DNA of 55,825 nt from Bacteroidetes bacterium CG12_big_fil_rev_8_21_14_0_65_60_17 (GTDB taxonomy: Bacteria > Bacteroidota > Rhodothermia > Rhodothermales > UBA10348), in contig PCUY01000018.1 in assembly GCA_002787815.1 (NCBI GenBank), positions 1 through 55,825 on the forward strand, written 5' to 3'. The stretch's first letter is position 1. Each line of letters starts with the position of its first letter. The position numbers and the translations under genes were made by a program. Below, one piece after another: positions 8,396 through 17,220 of this stretch. Under the pieces are notes generated by a model, which was not told the origin of the DNA, did no database searches, and saw only the letters and a list, made by a program, of their open reading frames with translations.

Positions 8396-9739
8396 ATGAA
8401 AACCCTCCACCGCGTTTTCGGCTACGCCATCGTCGCCGTAGCCATAGCATACATTATTTTTGCCGCCCCGCACATCGTTGCGGCCCAGAGCCATACTGTT
8501 ATCAACGCCGGCCACCTCGTTGATGTCGAGAACGGCCGCATCCTGACTGGCCAGCAGATCCTGGTAACCGACGGTCATATTTCGGAGGTCGGGCCGCGCG
8601 TCGCGGCGCCCGACGGGGCCCAACGCATTGATCTGTCCGACAGTTACGTCATGCCGGGTCTGATCGATGCACATACGCACCTGGCCCTGCAGGAAATGGA
8701 CGGCTCCGACATCGACGACCATGGATCCTACTACTACGCCAGCCTGATCGAAGACACATCCATGCGCGTGGCCCAGGGCACCATGCTCGCGCGCGCCATG
8801 CTGGAGGCGGGCTTCGTGTGGGTCCGTGATACTGGAAACAACGGCCTTTATGGCGACGTCACGCTGCGCCGCGCCATTGAAGGCGGATGGATTCCTGGCC
8901 CCAACATGGTAACGGCCGGGCGCATGATTGCCCCGTTCGGTGGGCAGTTCCAGATGAACCCGGAAAAACCCGATCTCGGGGAGCCGGAATACTTCTACGC
9001 CGATTCCCACACGGAAATTATCCGGGCCGTCCGGGAAAACGTGCACTACGGCGCGACGTTCATCAAACTCATCATCGACAACCAACCCTACATCTACTCG
9101 GTCGACGACGTCCGGGTAGCCGTCGAGGAAGCCCATGACATGGGCGTCAAGGTCATGGCGCACGCCGCAAGCGACGAAGGCATCCGGAATGCCGTTCTCG
9201 GCGGCGTAGACTCCATCGAGCACGGTTTCAACCCGTCCGATGAAACCCTCGAGCTCATGGCCGACCGCGGCACATACCTCGTGGGCACGGACTTTCCCGC
9301 CTCGCGCCTTGGCGAAACGCGCTACTGGTCGAACGTGGAGCGCAACAAGCGCGCCCATGCCATTGGCGTACCCATGGCCTTCGGATCGGACGTGGTCTAT
9401 TACGAGGAAGGAAAAACGCGGGGTGAACAGACCATTGGCTTCCTGTTCAGCTATGTGGACGCCGAACTTCCCAACGCCCATATCCTGCGCATGGCCACCA
9501 TGCATGCGGCCGACCTGCTGGGCGCTAATTCAGGTCGCCTCGAAGCTGGCCGCAATGCCGACATCATTGCCATGCCGGCAAATCCACTCGATGACGTTTC
9601 GGCGCTCTATGGCGTGTCTTTCGTTATGAAGGACGGGCACGTGTACAAGGAAGGTGGTCAGTTCCGCTGGGACATTCCCACGAAACTCAACAATCCCCGT
9701 CGCAAGCAGCCAAGGGGAAACATGCTGAGGCAGAGGTGA
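8396..9739 (+). CDS. Secreted metal-dependent amidohydrolase
   Basis: A 447-residue protein with a signal peptide (cleavage near IVAAQS) and an amidohydrolase-superfamily TIM barrel. Metal and catalytic motifs are MPGLIDAHTHLALQ (HxH), KLIIDNQ (possible carboxylated Lys), KVMAHAAS (His), GVDSIEHG (His) and FGSDV (Asp). The closing NADIIAMPANPLDDVSALYGVSFVMKDGHVYKEGG is the small beta-sandwich domain. Relatives include Xaa-Pro dipeptidases and imidazolonepropionase-like enzymes; the substrate is unassigned. The ATG at 8396 is preferred over 8303 because it starts the signal peptide and lies just after a promoter. The CBS gene follows by four bases. Confidence 0.88.
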   Translation: MKTLHRVFGYAIVAVAIAYIIFAAPHIVAAQSHTVINAGHLVDVENGRILTGQQILVTDGHISEVGPRVAAPDGAQRIDLSDSYVMPGLIDAHTHLALQEMDGSDIDDHGSYYYASLIEDTSMRVAQGTMLARAMLEAGFVWVRDTGNNGLYGDVTLRRAIEGGWIPGPNMVTAGRMIAPFGGQFQMNPEKPDLGEPEYFYADSHTEIIRAVRENVHYGATFIKLIIDNQPYIYSVDDVRVAVEEAHDMGVKVMAHAASDEGIRNAVLGGVDSIEHGFNPSDETLELMADRGTYLVGTDFPASRLGETRYWSNVERNKRAHAIGVPMAFGSDVVYYEEGKTRGEQTIGFLFSYVDAELPNAHILRMATMHAADLLGANSGRLEAGRNADIIAMPANPLDDVSALYGVSFVMKDGHVYKEGGQFRWDIPTKLNNPRRKQPRGNMLRQR

Positions 9740-9743
9740 CGCC

Positions 9744-10169
9744 ATGACCATTAAACTCATCCTCAACCGGAAAGGCCGCGACGTCTGGTCGGTAGCTCCC
9801 ACCGATTCCGTCTACGCGGCCATTGAACGCATGGCTGAAAAGGGTGTCGGGGCGCTTGTTGTCAAGGAGCAGGACGCACTTGTGGGCATCATATCGGAGC
9901 GGGACTACGCCCGCAAGGTCATCCTCAAAGGCAAGGCGTCCCGGGAGACACGTGTGTCGGAGGTCATGACGGCGAGCGTCATCACGGCGCCCGAATCCAC
10001 CAGCATCGACGACGCCATGTCCCTCATGACCGACCGCCGCATACGGCACCTTCCGATTATCGAAGATGGCGCCGTAACCGGCATGATATCCATGGGCGAC
10101 CTGGTCAAATTCAAACTGAAGGACCAGGAAAACCTGATCGAGCACCTGGAGAATTACATTACGCGATAG
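9744..10169 (+). CDS. CBS-domain pair protein
   Basis: A 141-residue protein made of two CBS motifs and nothing else. The first is WSVAPTDSVYAAIERMAEKGVGALVV...LVGIISERDYARKVI and the second VITAPESTSIDDAMSLMTDRRIRHLPII...VTGMISMGDLVKFKL. CBS pairs bind adenine nucleotides and act as energy or ionic-strength sensors for partners; the partner is unknown. The start is four bases after the amidohydrolase stop, so the two are probably co-transcribed. Confidence 0.9.
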   Translation: MTIKLILNRKGRDVWSVAPTDSVYAAIERMAEKGVGALVVKEQDALVGIISERDYARKVILKGKASRETRVSEVMTASVITAPESTSIDDAMSLMTDRRIRHLPIIEDGAVTGMISMGDLVKFKLKDQENLIEHLENYITR

Positions 10170-10260
10170 ACAGGCGGGTAGCATCTTCGAGCGAATACCA
10201 CGGAATTGTGACACTTCTGTGAAGTTTGCGTGAGCAGGCGGCCATTTCTTTGATCTGGAA

Positions 10261-11937
10261 ATGATTGCTGCCACAGACTACAAGCACGCGACTCGTTGTA
10301 CAGGCTGTCGGATCTGGTCAATGGGGTGTGTCATCATCCAGATCATCGTCACGACAACTTCCTCCCTCGCCCAGACCGCAGCCCCGGCGCTGAAGCTCGC
10401 ATCATTCCTCCTGGAAGACGGCCGCATTCTGCATGGATACGGAATGGACATGTTCCGTTGGCATACAGATGCCGTACCCTACATCGAGGCATCGGCCAAC
10501 AAACCAGCGCTCTACGGCTCCTACATCCGGTTCACCGACGTCCGTTCCCGGGACCAGGACAGACTCGAACAGCTGACGCGTCTCCACAAAGGCTGGTCCG
10601 ATCCCGACTCGGGTATCCAGGCGCCCATTGTCCCGATGATCGGGCTCCAAGCGTGGTCCTACGATTTCCAGGAGCGACGAGATACGCTGGCGGCCGCCTT
10701 CTTCGACATACTCGGAATTTCGCCTCAGGCCATGCAGCAATTTGGCTTGGAAAGGGCCGTCTACGACATGTCCCTGTTCGCCACATTCCTGCAACACCCG
10801 TCGCTGTGGTCTTGCGTACAGGACACGCTGGTGGGGCGCGGTCTCGATCCGAGGGATATCGATTTACCGGCGCTTATGGCTGAGCAGACCGAAGAGGCCG
10901 AATACAGGCTCATTTCCCTGCGCGACAGTGCGCTCGTTCTCGCCGCCGATCGCCTCATCGATGCTGGTTTCCAGTTCCAGGACCTGGCTGTACTCGACGG
11001 TGCGTTCGACGACGAAATAAGGGAGATTGCCGATTCCGTTCGAAGCGTACCAAGCCCCTATCTCGTCCGTTTCATGTATGAGACCATTGACGGGGTATCC
11101 AGGCCGGTCCTGTACAGCAGTGAGACCTTCAAGGCCGCCTTGAGACATCTGGTCGAACTCTTCCGGGAGCAGGGTGCCACCAATGCCGAATTCATATATC
11201 ATCCCAACGCGGGAAACGCCTTCAACCTGGCCGCCTGGTATCCCGGAGATTCATGGACCGACTGGGTCAGCCCCAGCATATTCCACTCTCTGACCAGCCC
11301 GGCGCAATGGGACATCATGGAAGACCAGCACGATTTTGCCGCGCTGCGCAACCTCCCCGTCATCATTGCCGAGTCCGGCCCAACGAGTCAGAAGTACCGT
11401 CCTCACAACACGTCCTACCCCGGCGTCTGGGAAGACTGGTTCCAGCCCTACTTCGCGTTCATGAGGCAAAGTACCCACGCACGTGCTTTTGTCTACATCG
11501 GGGTTGACTGGGGGCGTCTGGACGGTAATTTCAGTCACTGGGGCGATACGCGCGTCATCGTCAACCCGGACCTCTTCGCCCGTTGGGAGGCCGAGCTCTC
11601 CGATCCTCTCTATCTGCACAACGAGGAATTCTGGAGCACCTGGACCTCCCTGACTACCGGTATCGAAAGCCCACCGACCGGACAGACCCTTTCGGTCTGG
11701 CCAAATCCGTCGTCCGGAAACGTCTCCATTCGATGGGGAGATACGCGCCATGGCGCCACATTGAGTGTGTACAATCTGCTGGGACAACGTATTCATTCCA
11801 CCCGCATGCCGCACGGGACACATACACTCACGTGGGACGGAACAACCCATGCGGGCGAGATCGTCCGCCCGGGGGTATACCTCATCCGACTCGATGACGG
11901 CTTGGACGTCATTACCCGCACCATCGTTCGCAACTGA
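10261..11937 (+). CDS. Secreted GH26-like glycosidase with T9SS sorting domain
   Basis: A 558-residue protein. Residues up to about 40 contain a signal-like segment; the true start may be the ATG 20 codons further in (MGCVIIQ). The middle resembles mannanase-type GH26 barrels: FRWHTD, the block NAFNLAAWYPGDSWTDWVSPSIF, and PVIIAESGP, where the Glu would be the nucleophile. The last about 80 residues (LSVWPNPSSGNVSIRW, VYNLLGQRI, GEIVRPGVYLIRLDDG) form a typical type IX secretion C-terminal domain, so the product should be exported and surface-attached or released. The enzyme family is inferred from motifs only. A pectate-lyase-like gene starts 16 bp downstream. Confidence 0.72.
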   Translation: MIAATDYKHATRCTGCRIWSMGCVIIQIIVTTTSSLAQTAAPALKLASFLLEDGRILHGYGMDMFRWHTDAVPYIEASANKPALYGSYIRFTDVRSRDQDRLEQLTRLHKGWSDPDSGIQAPIVPMIGLQAWSYDFQERRDTLAAAFFDILGISPQAMQQFGLERAVYDMSLFATFLQHPSLWSCVQDTLVGRGLDPRDIDLPALMAEQTEEAEYRLISLRDSALVLAADRLIDAGFQFQDLAVLDGAFDDEIREIADSVRSVPSPYLVRFMYETIDGVSRPVLYSSETFKAALRHLVELFREQGATNAEFIYHPNAGNAFNLAAWYPGDSWTDWVSPSIFHSLTSPAQWDIMEDQHDFAALRNLPVIIAESGPTSQKYRPHNTSYPGVWEDWFQPYFAFMRQSTHARAFVYIGVDWGRLDGNFSHWGDTRVIVNPDLFARWEAELSDPLYLHNEEFWSTWTSLTTGIESPPTGQTLSVWPNPSSGNVSIRWGDTRHGATLSVYNLLGQRIHSTRMPHGTHTLTWDGTTHAGEIVRPGVYLIRLDDGLDVITRTIVRN

Positions 11938-11952
11938 AACCCATTCATTGTG

Positions 11953-13236
11953 ATGGACACGCTGCTCATCCTGCTTCTGCCACTTCAGGCGCTCGCGCAG
12001 ATTCCAGCGTTCCCGGGCGCACAGGGATTTGCCTCAGACACGCCCGGTGGCCGCGGAGGCTGCGTTCATATCGTAACAACGCTCGCGGACGACAACAGTC
12101 CAGGATCGCTGCGCTGGGCACTTGAACAGACAGGGCCCCGCACGGTCGTCATTGAAGTAGCGGGTGTTATTCACCTCAACGAGCCTCTCCGAATCGGGGG
12201 GCGTCGGCAGGCCCCTCCGCCTGGTGATAATCCCCATTCCTTTCTTACCATTGCCGGAGAATCGGCGCCTGGCGGCGGTATCACGCTCTCCGGCTATCCC
12301 TTGGAATTCAACAACGATGTCCACGATGTCATCGTTCGGCACATCCGCATCCGCGGACCGCGCGTCGACGATCGGTCCGGATCCATCGGCGACGGACTGG
12401 CATTTTTCGGTGGCCACAACATCATCGTTGACCATGTGAGCCTGTCCTGGTTCGCCGACGAAGGAATCAGTATTGAAAGCACGGCAAGCCGGATCAACCA
12501 CGACATCACCGTCGAGCACAGTTTTGTGGCCGAGGGTCTGCTCAACGGAAATCACCCATCGGGGGGACCCCACAGCCGCTGTGCCATCGTATCCGACGGG
12601 TCCTTCAACGTGAGCCTGCATCACAATGTGTTCATGTCGTGCAACCGCAGAAATCCCAATCTGGGCGGGAACAGCAATCTCGGGGCATCCGATTTTCCGC
12701 TCTCCGACGTGCGTCACAACCTCATATACAATGCCGGGGATAAAGGTATCCAGTTTGCACGAGGCGCCGTGACAAATATCATCGGCAACTGGATCCGCCA
12801 GGGACCCCAGACATCCGCGTCCCATCCGATGGAAGCAACGGACAGGATGCAGGAGGGCACGCAGCTGTACCTGGCGGGGAACTGTGAACTGACCGTGTCG
12901 GCGGGAACAGAAACCAACATCTGTCCGGAGAATCAGGTAGCGCTCGTCCAGCAGACGCACGGCCCGGGCCTGGTTGCCTGGCTTTCCGATCCGCTTGACA
13001 CGCCACCTGTTGTCCAAATGTTCAGTCTTGCGGGGGAACTGCTCGGCGATGCCGGCGCGCACCCGTCTGACCCAGCCGATTCCACGTTCCGTGCCCAATA
13101 CATGCTCGGGACCGGAGACATGGGAGCGGGAGAAAAGCCACTGGCCGACATTGAAATCCCCGAGCCTGCGCCCGGCATCTACTTCGTCTGGGACATGGAA
13201 ACGCAGCAGGTCGTGCCATTCGTAGTGGCCCGCTGA
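11953..13236 (+). CDS. Secreted pectate lyase-like protein (PL1-type beta-helix)
   Basis: A 427-residue protein with a short signal peptide (LLILLLPLQALAQ), then FPGAQGFASDTPGGRGG, the usual start of PL1-type pectate lyases. Parallel beta-helix sequence follows: GSLRWALEQTGPRTVVIEVAGVI, VIVRHIRIRGPRVDD, IIVDHVSLSWFADEGISI, NVSLHHNVFMSCNRRNP. These Asp and Arg positions fit calcium and substrate binding. It should cleave pectate by elimination outside the cell. The end, from VVQMFSLAGELL to PAPGIYFVWDMETQQVVPFV, looks like a divergent T9SS sorting domain. I used ATG 11953; a GTG lies one codon earlier. It follows the GH26-like gene, suggesting a plant-polysaccharide pair. Confidence 0.82.
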   Translation: MDTLLILLLPLQALAQIPAFPGAQGFASDTPGGRGGCVHIVTTLADDNSPGSLRWALEQTGPRTVVIEVAGVIHLNEPLRIGGRRQAPPPGDNPHSFLTIAGESAPGGGITLSGYPLEFNNDVHDVIVRHIRIRGPRVDDRSGSIGDGLAFFGGHNIIVDHVSLSWFADEGISIESTASRINHDITVEHSFVAEGLLNGNHPSGGPHSRCAIVSDGSFNVSLHHNVFMSCNRRNPNLGGNSNLGASDFPLSDVRHNLIYNAGDKGIQFARGAVTNIIGNWIRQGPQTSASHPMEATDRMQEGTQLYLAGNCELTVSAGTETNICPENQVALVQQTHGPGLVAWLSDPLDTPPVVQMFSLAGELLGDAGAHPSDPADSTFRAQYMLGTGDMGAGEKPLADIEIPEPAPGIYFVWDMETQQVVPFVVAR

Positions 13237-13348
13237 TCCGCAGGGCGTGTTCCCGCTTCGCCCAAGGCGACCCGGCCATCGCACAGAAATTGGCTGCACC
13301 GTATACTGGTTACCCAATTGACCACCATCACGAATAACGCCGCGTCCC

Positions 13349-14179
13349 ATGACATACGCCCGATCTCCACTGCTGCTTCTTGTTGTTGCCGTCGTCCTGT
13401 CTGCATGTGCCAGCCCCGAGAGCCAGTCAGCGAAGCAGGTCGCGCTCGCCGAACTACCCCCCGCCATCAAAGGTGAGGGCGGGGCGCTCGGGGGTGAGCC
13501 GGTTTCCTATTTCCCGGGAGATGCAGCGACCACAGGCTACTTGGCCGTGCCCAACGGCGAGGGACCGTTCCCGGCGCTTGTTATCATCCATGAATGGAAC
13601 GGGCTGACGGACCGCGTCCGCCAGGTTGCAGACGATTTTGCCGCCGAAGGCTACGTTACGCTGGCAGCCGACCTGTACCAGGCACGCACCGGGTCGGACC
13701 GCGAAGAAAACATTGCCCTCATGACCGAGGCGAACGAAAACATGCCCCGCGTCATCGACAATCTGAACGCGGCGGTGGCGTTTCTCAAAGAGCGCCGTGA
13801 TGTCACGGGCCGCGTCGGCGCTATGGGATGGTGCTTTGGTGGCGGAATTGCCCTTTCGTTCGGCCTCGACGGTGAAAATCACGATGCCACGGCCATCTTT
13901 TACGGCCGCCTCATCGATGATCCGGAAGTGCTTGCCCACGTGGACCACGAAGTCTACGGCACGTTTGCCCGACTGGACCAGGGACCCGCCCCCGAGCAGG
14001 TGGAGGCCTTTGAGGCCGCGCTCGACGCAGCCGGGATTGAGCACGACCTGCACATCTATGACGACGTGAATCACGGCTTCTGGCTACGCGTCGATGAGGA
14101 ACCGGACGTGCGCGCCGTCCCGGCCGCCGACGCCTGGAATCGTCTCAAGGATTACCTCGGCAGAACGCTCGGAGACTGA
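13349..14179 (+). CDS. Dienelactone hydrolase family lipoprotein
   Basis: A 276-residue alpha/beta hydrolase with a lipoprotein signal (VVLSAC at about residues 14-19). Family blocks are PALVIIHEWNGLTDRVRQVADDFAAEGYVTLAADLY, the Cys nucleophile in MGWCFGGG typical of dienelactone hydrolases, and NHGFW for the catalytic His. The Asp of the triad is probably in the segment TFARLDQG. It is likely an envelope esterase of unknown substrate. It stands alone, with 112 bp before it and a noncoding segment after it. Confidence 0.87.
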   Translation: MTYARSPLLLLVVAVVLSACASPESQSAKQVALAELPPAIKGEGGALGGEPVSYFPGDAATTGYLAVPNGEGPFPALVIIHEWNGLTDRVRQVADDFAAEGYVTLAADLYQARTGSDREENIALMTEANENMPRVIDNLNAAVAFLKERRDVTGRVGAMGWCFGGGIALSFGLDGENHDATAIFYGRLIDDPEVLAHVDHEVYGTFARLDQGPAPEQVEAFEAALDAAGIEHDLHIYDDVNHGFWLRVDEEPDVRAVPAADAWNRLKDYLGRTLGD

Positions 14180-14212
14180 AAGTGGGTTGAATCCCCTCCG
14201 CGGCTTGTACCA

Positions 14213-14252
14213 GGGCGTGTTGAAGAATCAGTGTACGGGTGCCGAAGGCCGC
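14213..14252. repeat. Diverged end of the dispersed inverted-repeat element
   Basis: GGCGTGTTGAAGAATCAG at 14213-14230 resembles the left end of the 387-499 element (GGCTGTTGAAAAACCAG). The likeness continues through GGGTGCCGAAGGCCGC against GGGTGCGAGCGCCGC. No matching right end was found nearby, so this is a solo or decayed end. Confidence 0.45.
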
Positions 14253-14395
14253 TTACGGAGGCCAGGGTGCGGCCCATGTCGGCCCAGTCGGATTCTGTCA
14301 CATACCCGTCATTATTCACGTCCACCAGGCGGGGTTTGATACGAAGGGTGGAACGGCCGATATTGAATATGGGCAGATAGGCACCAGAAATCGCT
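14225..14395 (-). pseudogene. EF-hand protein fragment (possible relic)
   Basis: On the reverse strand one frame reads LPIFNIGRSTLRI followed by VDVNNDGYVTESDWADMG, which has the D-x-N-x-D-G-x-x-x-x-x-D calcium loop of EF-hand and dockerin repeats. There is no start codon, and the frame runs into the neighbouring hydrolase gene without a conserved end. It is probably a leftover of a larger secreted protein, or a chance frame; confidence is low. Confidence 0.3.
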
Positions 14396-17173
14396 ATGAA
14401 CTCCCCTCATGATCCATCCACCCGGGACCCAGCTTCCGGCCACACCAATTCCAGCGACGCCGTCTACGGCGACGCAAGGGCCGTCCTCCGCTCCTCCCCC
14501 CTTCCCATCTTGACCATGGACCTGGCGCGACGCGTTACGTTCTGGAACGAAGCCGCGGAACGCCTTTTCGGATGGACGGCCGAAGAAATCCTGGGACAAC
14601 CACTGCCCATCGTTCCCCCTGAAGGCGAAAACGAGTTTTACGCCTTCTGGAGTGATATTGCCGAGCGAAAAACGTTCTCAGGATACGAAACCATTCGGGT
14701 AGCTCGGAGCGGGCGCCGCATTCCCGTGTCCATTTTTGCGGGACCGCTCCTTGGCAACGACGGTCAAATCCACGGGGTATTCGCCTTCCTCGAAGACATA
14801 ACCCTTCGCAAGCAGCACCAGGAATCCCTCGCCCAGAAACAGGCCTTCCTCGAAATGGCGGCCAAACTCAGCCGCGTGGGAGCCTGGAGCGTGGATTTAC
14901 CCTCCATGCGTCATGCATGGACCGATGAGGCACGCCGTATTCACGGCGTGGCACCGGGCGAACAGCCGTCCGTGGATGAGCTTATTTCATTCTACGTCGG
15001 CAAGGACCGCGACCGCATTCGTACAGCCTTCGAGGCGTGCGTCCGAAAGGGTACACCCTTTGACCTGCGCGCGGAATTCGTGGCGGCTGATGGCACGCGT
15101 AAATGGGTGCGATCGTGCGGAGAAGCTGTGCATGATGGTGGTGGCACGATAATCCGCGTACAAGGTGCCATCCAGGATGTAACCGATTCAGTGCTGTCGG
15201 ACAAGGCACTCCTCGAAAGCGAGGAGCGCTATCGGGCCCTGTTCGAGAACAGTCACACGGTCATGCTGCTGATTGACGCAGAAACGTCAGAAATCGTGCA
15301 CGCCAACCGGGCCGCGGCCACGTTCTATGGCTGGTCAGTGGAGGAACTCGCGGGTAAACCCATCCATGAAATCAACATCCTCTCCGAGGAGGAGGTGCGC
15401 GCCGAAATTCACCGTGCCAGCCAGCGGGAGCGAAATGAGTTCCAGTTCCGGCATCGGCTACGGAGCGGGGAAATCCGGGATGTGGAAGTTTTTGCCGGGC
15501 CCATTGAGCGCGAAGGGCGGCGCCTGCTCTATACGCTCGTGCACGACGTGACCGAAAAGCGGCGCATTGAGAACCAGCTCCGCCTGCAGAGCGCCGCGTT
15601 GAATGCTGCGGCCAACTCCATTGTGATAACAGACGCGGACGGCGTCATAGAGTGGGCGAACAATTCCTTCTTCACGCTTTCGGGATATGACCGGGAGGAG
15701 ACCGAGGGAAAACGCCCGGGTGACCTCGTCAAATCGGGCATGCAGCCCCTGTCGTTCTATGAGGACATGTGGGCGGCCATCACGGCAGGACAGGTGTGGA
15801 GTGGGGAGGTCGTCAACCGCCGAAAAGACGGAACCACCTACACGGAGGAACTTACCATCACACCCATGACCGATGAGAACGGCGACGTCACGCACTTCGT
15901 TGGCGTCAAGCAGGATGTGTCGGAGCGGAAGCGCCTTGAAAAGCAGTTCCTGCGTGCCCAGCGGGTTGAAAGCATTGGCATTCTCGCCGGCGGCGTTGCC
16001 CACGACCTGAACAACGTGCTCACGCCCATCATGCTCGCTATTGACGCGCTGCGCACGGGCGAAGCGGACAGTCGGAAAAGGGCCATTCTGGACAGCATGG
16101 AGGCCAGCGCCCGGCGGGGCTCCAACCTCGTCAGGCAGGTACTGGACTTTTCGCGCGGCGGTGTCAATGCGCCGTCGGAGCTGAACATGAAACACGTGGT
16201 GCGCGATATGCTGCAGATCATGGCCGAGACATTTCCACCCGGTATCGAAGTGGTGTCAGAGCTGCCCTCCAGACTCTGGACCATCACGGCCGATCCCACG
16301 CAGATGCACCAGGTCCTCATGAACCTCTGCATCAACGCCCGCGATGCCATGCCACGCGGCGGACGACTGCAGATTTCCCTCCAGAATGAGCGACTCACTT
16401 CGCATTTCACCCGGGGGGATATCAAGGCGCACAGTGGCCCCCATGTGCGACTCGCCGTGAAGGACACGGGCACCGGAATCACCAGGGACATGATCGACCG
16501 GATATTCGACCCTTTTTTCACGAGCAAGGAGCCGGGCGAAGGGACCGGACTCGGTCTGTCCACCGTGCAGAGTATTGTCCGCGCGCACGGCGGGTTCGTT
16601 GATGTGGCCAGCAGGCCCGGACAGGGAGCCGAGTTCCGCGTCTACCTGCCGGCCGCTTCAGACAATGAGCATGCTGCTGACCGCGAACAAAAGACGGAAC
16701 ACGAAGGGCCCGCCCAGGACGAGCACCAACCGGTTGCACCGCAGAACCAGGTGTCACCCGATACGCCTGCGCGGCGCACCATTCTCATAATCGACGACGA
16801 ACCCGCCATCCGGATGATCGCCGCCGCCGCACTGCAACATGCGGGGTACGACACACTCGAGGCCGAGAACGGCGAGCAGGCCCTTGAAATCCACGAGAAC
16901 AACCGCGACACAATAGATGCCGTCCTGCTCGACTTCGCCATGCCTGTCATGGACGGCCTGGCTACGCTCAACGCGCTTCGTGAAACCGGGGCCAAGGTCC
17001 CCGTAATCCTGTCGAGCGGCCATCTGTCCGAAGCGGCAGAACACGAACTTCGTCAGGCCGGAGCCCAAGCCGTCCTGCCGAAACCCTATGCGATGGCAGA
17101 ACTTGCTGCGACACTGGACCGGGTGCTGAAAACCGGCACGTCCTCGTCGGCACTGCGGAGTCACAACGCCTGA
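14396..17173 (+). CDS. PAS-rich hybrid histidine kinase with receiver domain
   Basis: A 925-residue soluble sensor kinase. Four PAS domains span about residues 25-515 (FWNEAAERLFGWTAEEILGQPL and three later repeats ending in VTEKRRIE and VSERKRLE). The phosphoacceptor is His536 in GGVAHDLNNVL. The ATP-binding domain has NLCINARDAMP, the DTGTGI G-box and GTGLGLSTV. A linker leads to a receiver with acidic Asp800/801 (IIDDEP), phosphoacceptor Asp846 (LLDFAMPVMDG) and Lys in LPKPYAM. The HDLNNVLTP form of the H-box is typical of NtrB-like hybrid kinases. No membrane segment is seen, so it probably senses a cytoplasmic cue. No DNA-binding response regulator is nearby. Confidence 0.92.
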   Translation: MNSPHDPSTRDPASGHTNSSDAVYGDARAVLRSSPLPILTMDLARRVTFWNEAAERLFGWTAEEILGQPLPIVPPEGENEFYAFWSDIAERKTFSGYETIRVARSGRRIPVSIFAGPLLGNDGQIHGVFAFLEDITLRKQHQESLAQKQAFLEMAAKLSRVGAWSVDLPSMRHAWTDEARRIHGVAPGEQPSVDELISFYVGKDRDRIRTAFEACVRKGTPFDLRAEFVAADGTRKWVRSCGEAVHDGGGTIIRVQGAIQDVTDSVLSDKALLESEERYRALFENSHTVMLLIDAETSEIVHANRAAATFYGWSVEELAGKPIHEINILSEEEVRAEIHRASQRERNEFQFRHRLRSGEIRDVEVFAGPIEREGRRLLYTLVHDVTEKRRIENQLRLQSAALNAAANSIVITDADGVIEWANNSFFTLSGYDREETEGKRPGDLVKSGMQPLSFYEDMWAAITAGQVWSGEVVNRRKDGTTYTEELTITPMTDENGDVTHFVGVKQDVSERKRLEKQFLRAQRVESIGILAGGVAHDLNNVLTPIMLAIDALRTGEADSRKRAILDSMEASARRGSNLVRQVLDFSRGGVNAPSELNMKHVVRDMLQIMAETFPPGIEVVSELPSRLWTITADPTQMHQVLMNLCINARDAMPRGGRLQISLQNERLTSHFTRGDIKAHSGPHVRLAVKDTGTGITRDMIDRIFDPFFTSKEPGEGTGLGLSTVQSIVRAHGGFVDVASRPGQGAEFRVYLPAASDNEHAADREQKTEHEGPAQDEHQPVAPQNQVSPDTPARRTILIIDDEPAIRMIAAAALQHAGYDTLEAENGEQALEIHENNRDTIDAVLLDFAMPVMDGLATLNALRETGAKVPVILSSGHLSEAAEHELRQAGAQAVLPKPYAMAELAATLDRVLKTGTSSSALRSHNA

Positions 17174-17205
17174 GCACGCCTCCCTTACGGCTACTGGTAA
17201 TCCGG

Positions 17206-17213
17206 TATATTTG
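17206..17213 (+). promoter_or_regulatory. Possible Bacteroidota-type -7 element
   Basis: TATATTTG matches the TAnnTTTG -7 element known from Bacteroidota and lies eight bases before the first possible ATG of the SulP gene. No clear -33 TTTG partner is present. If it is the promoter, the ATG at 17242 (MSSIVPKF) is a more comfortable start than 17221. Confidence 0.3.
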
Positions 17214-17220
17214 CCGTAAC

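Noticed and set aside
8321-9505. A 394-codon reverse frame under the amidohydrolase gene
   Set aside because: Antisense to conserved metal motifs; no domain, signal or start context.
12034-13470. A 478-codon reverse frame under the pectate-lyase gene
   Set aside because: It has no family-like blocks and is antisense to a clear beta-helix protein. Long antisense frames are expected at this GC content.
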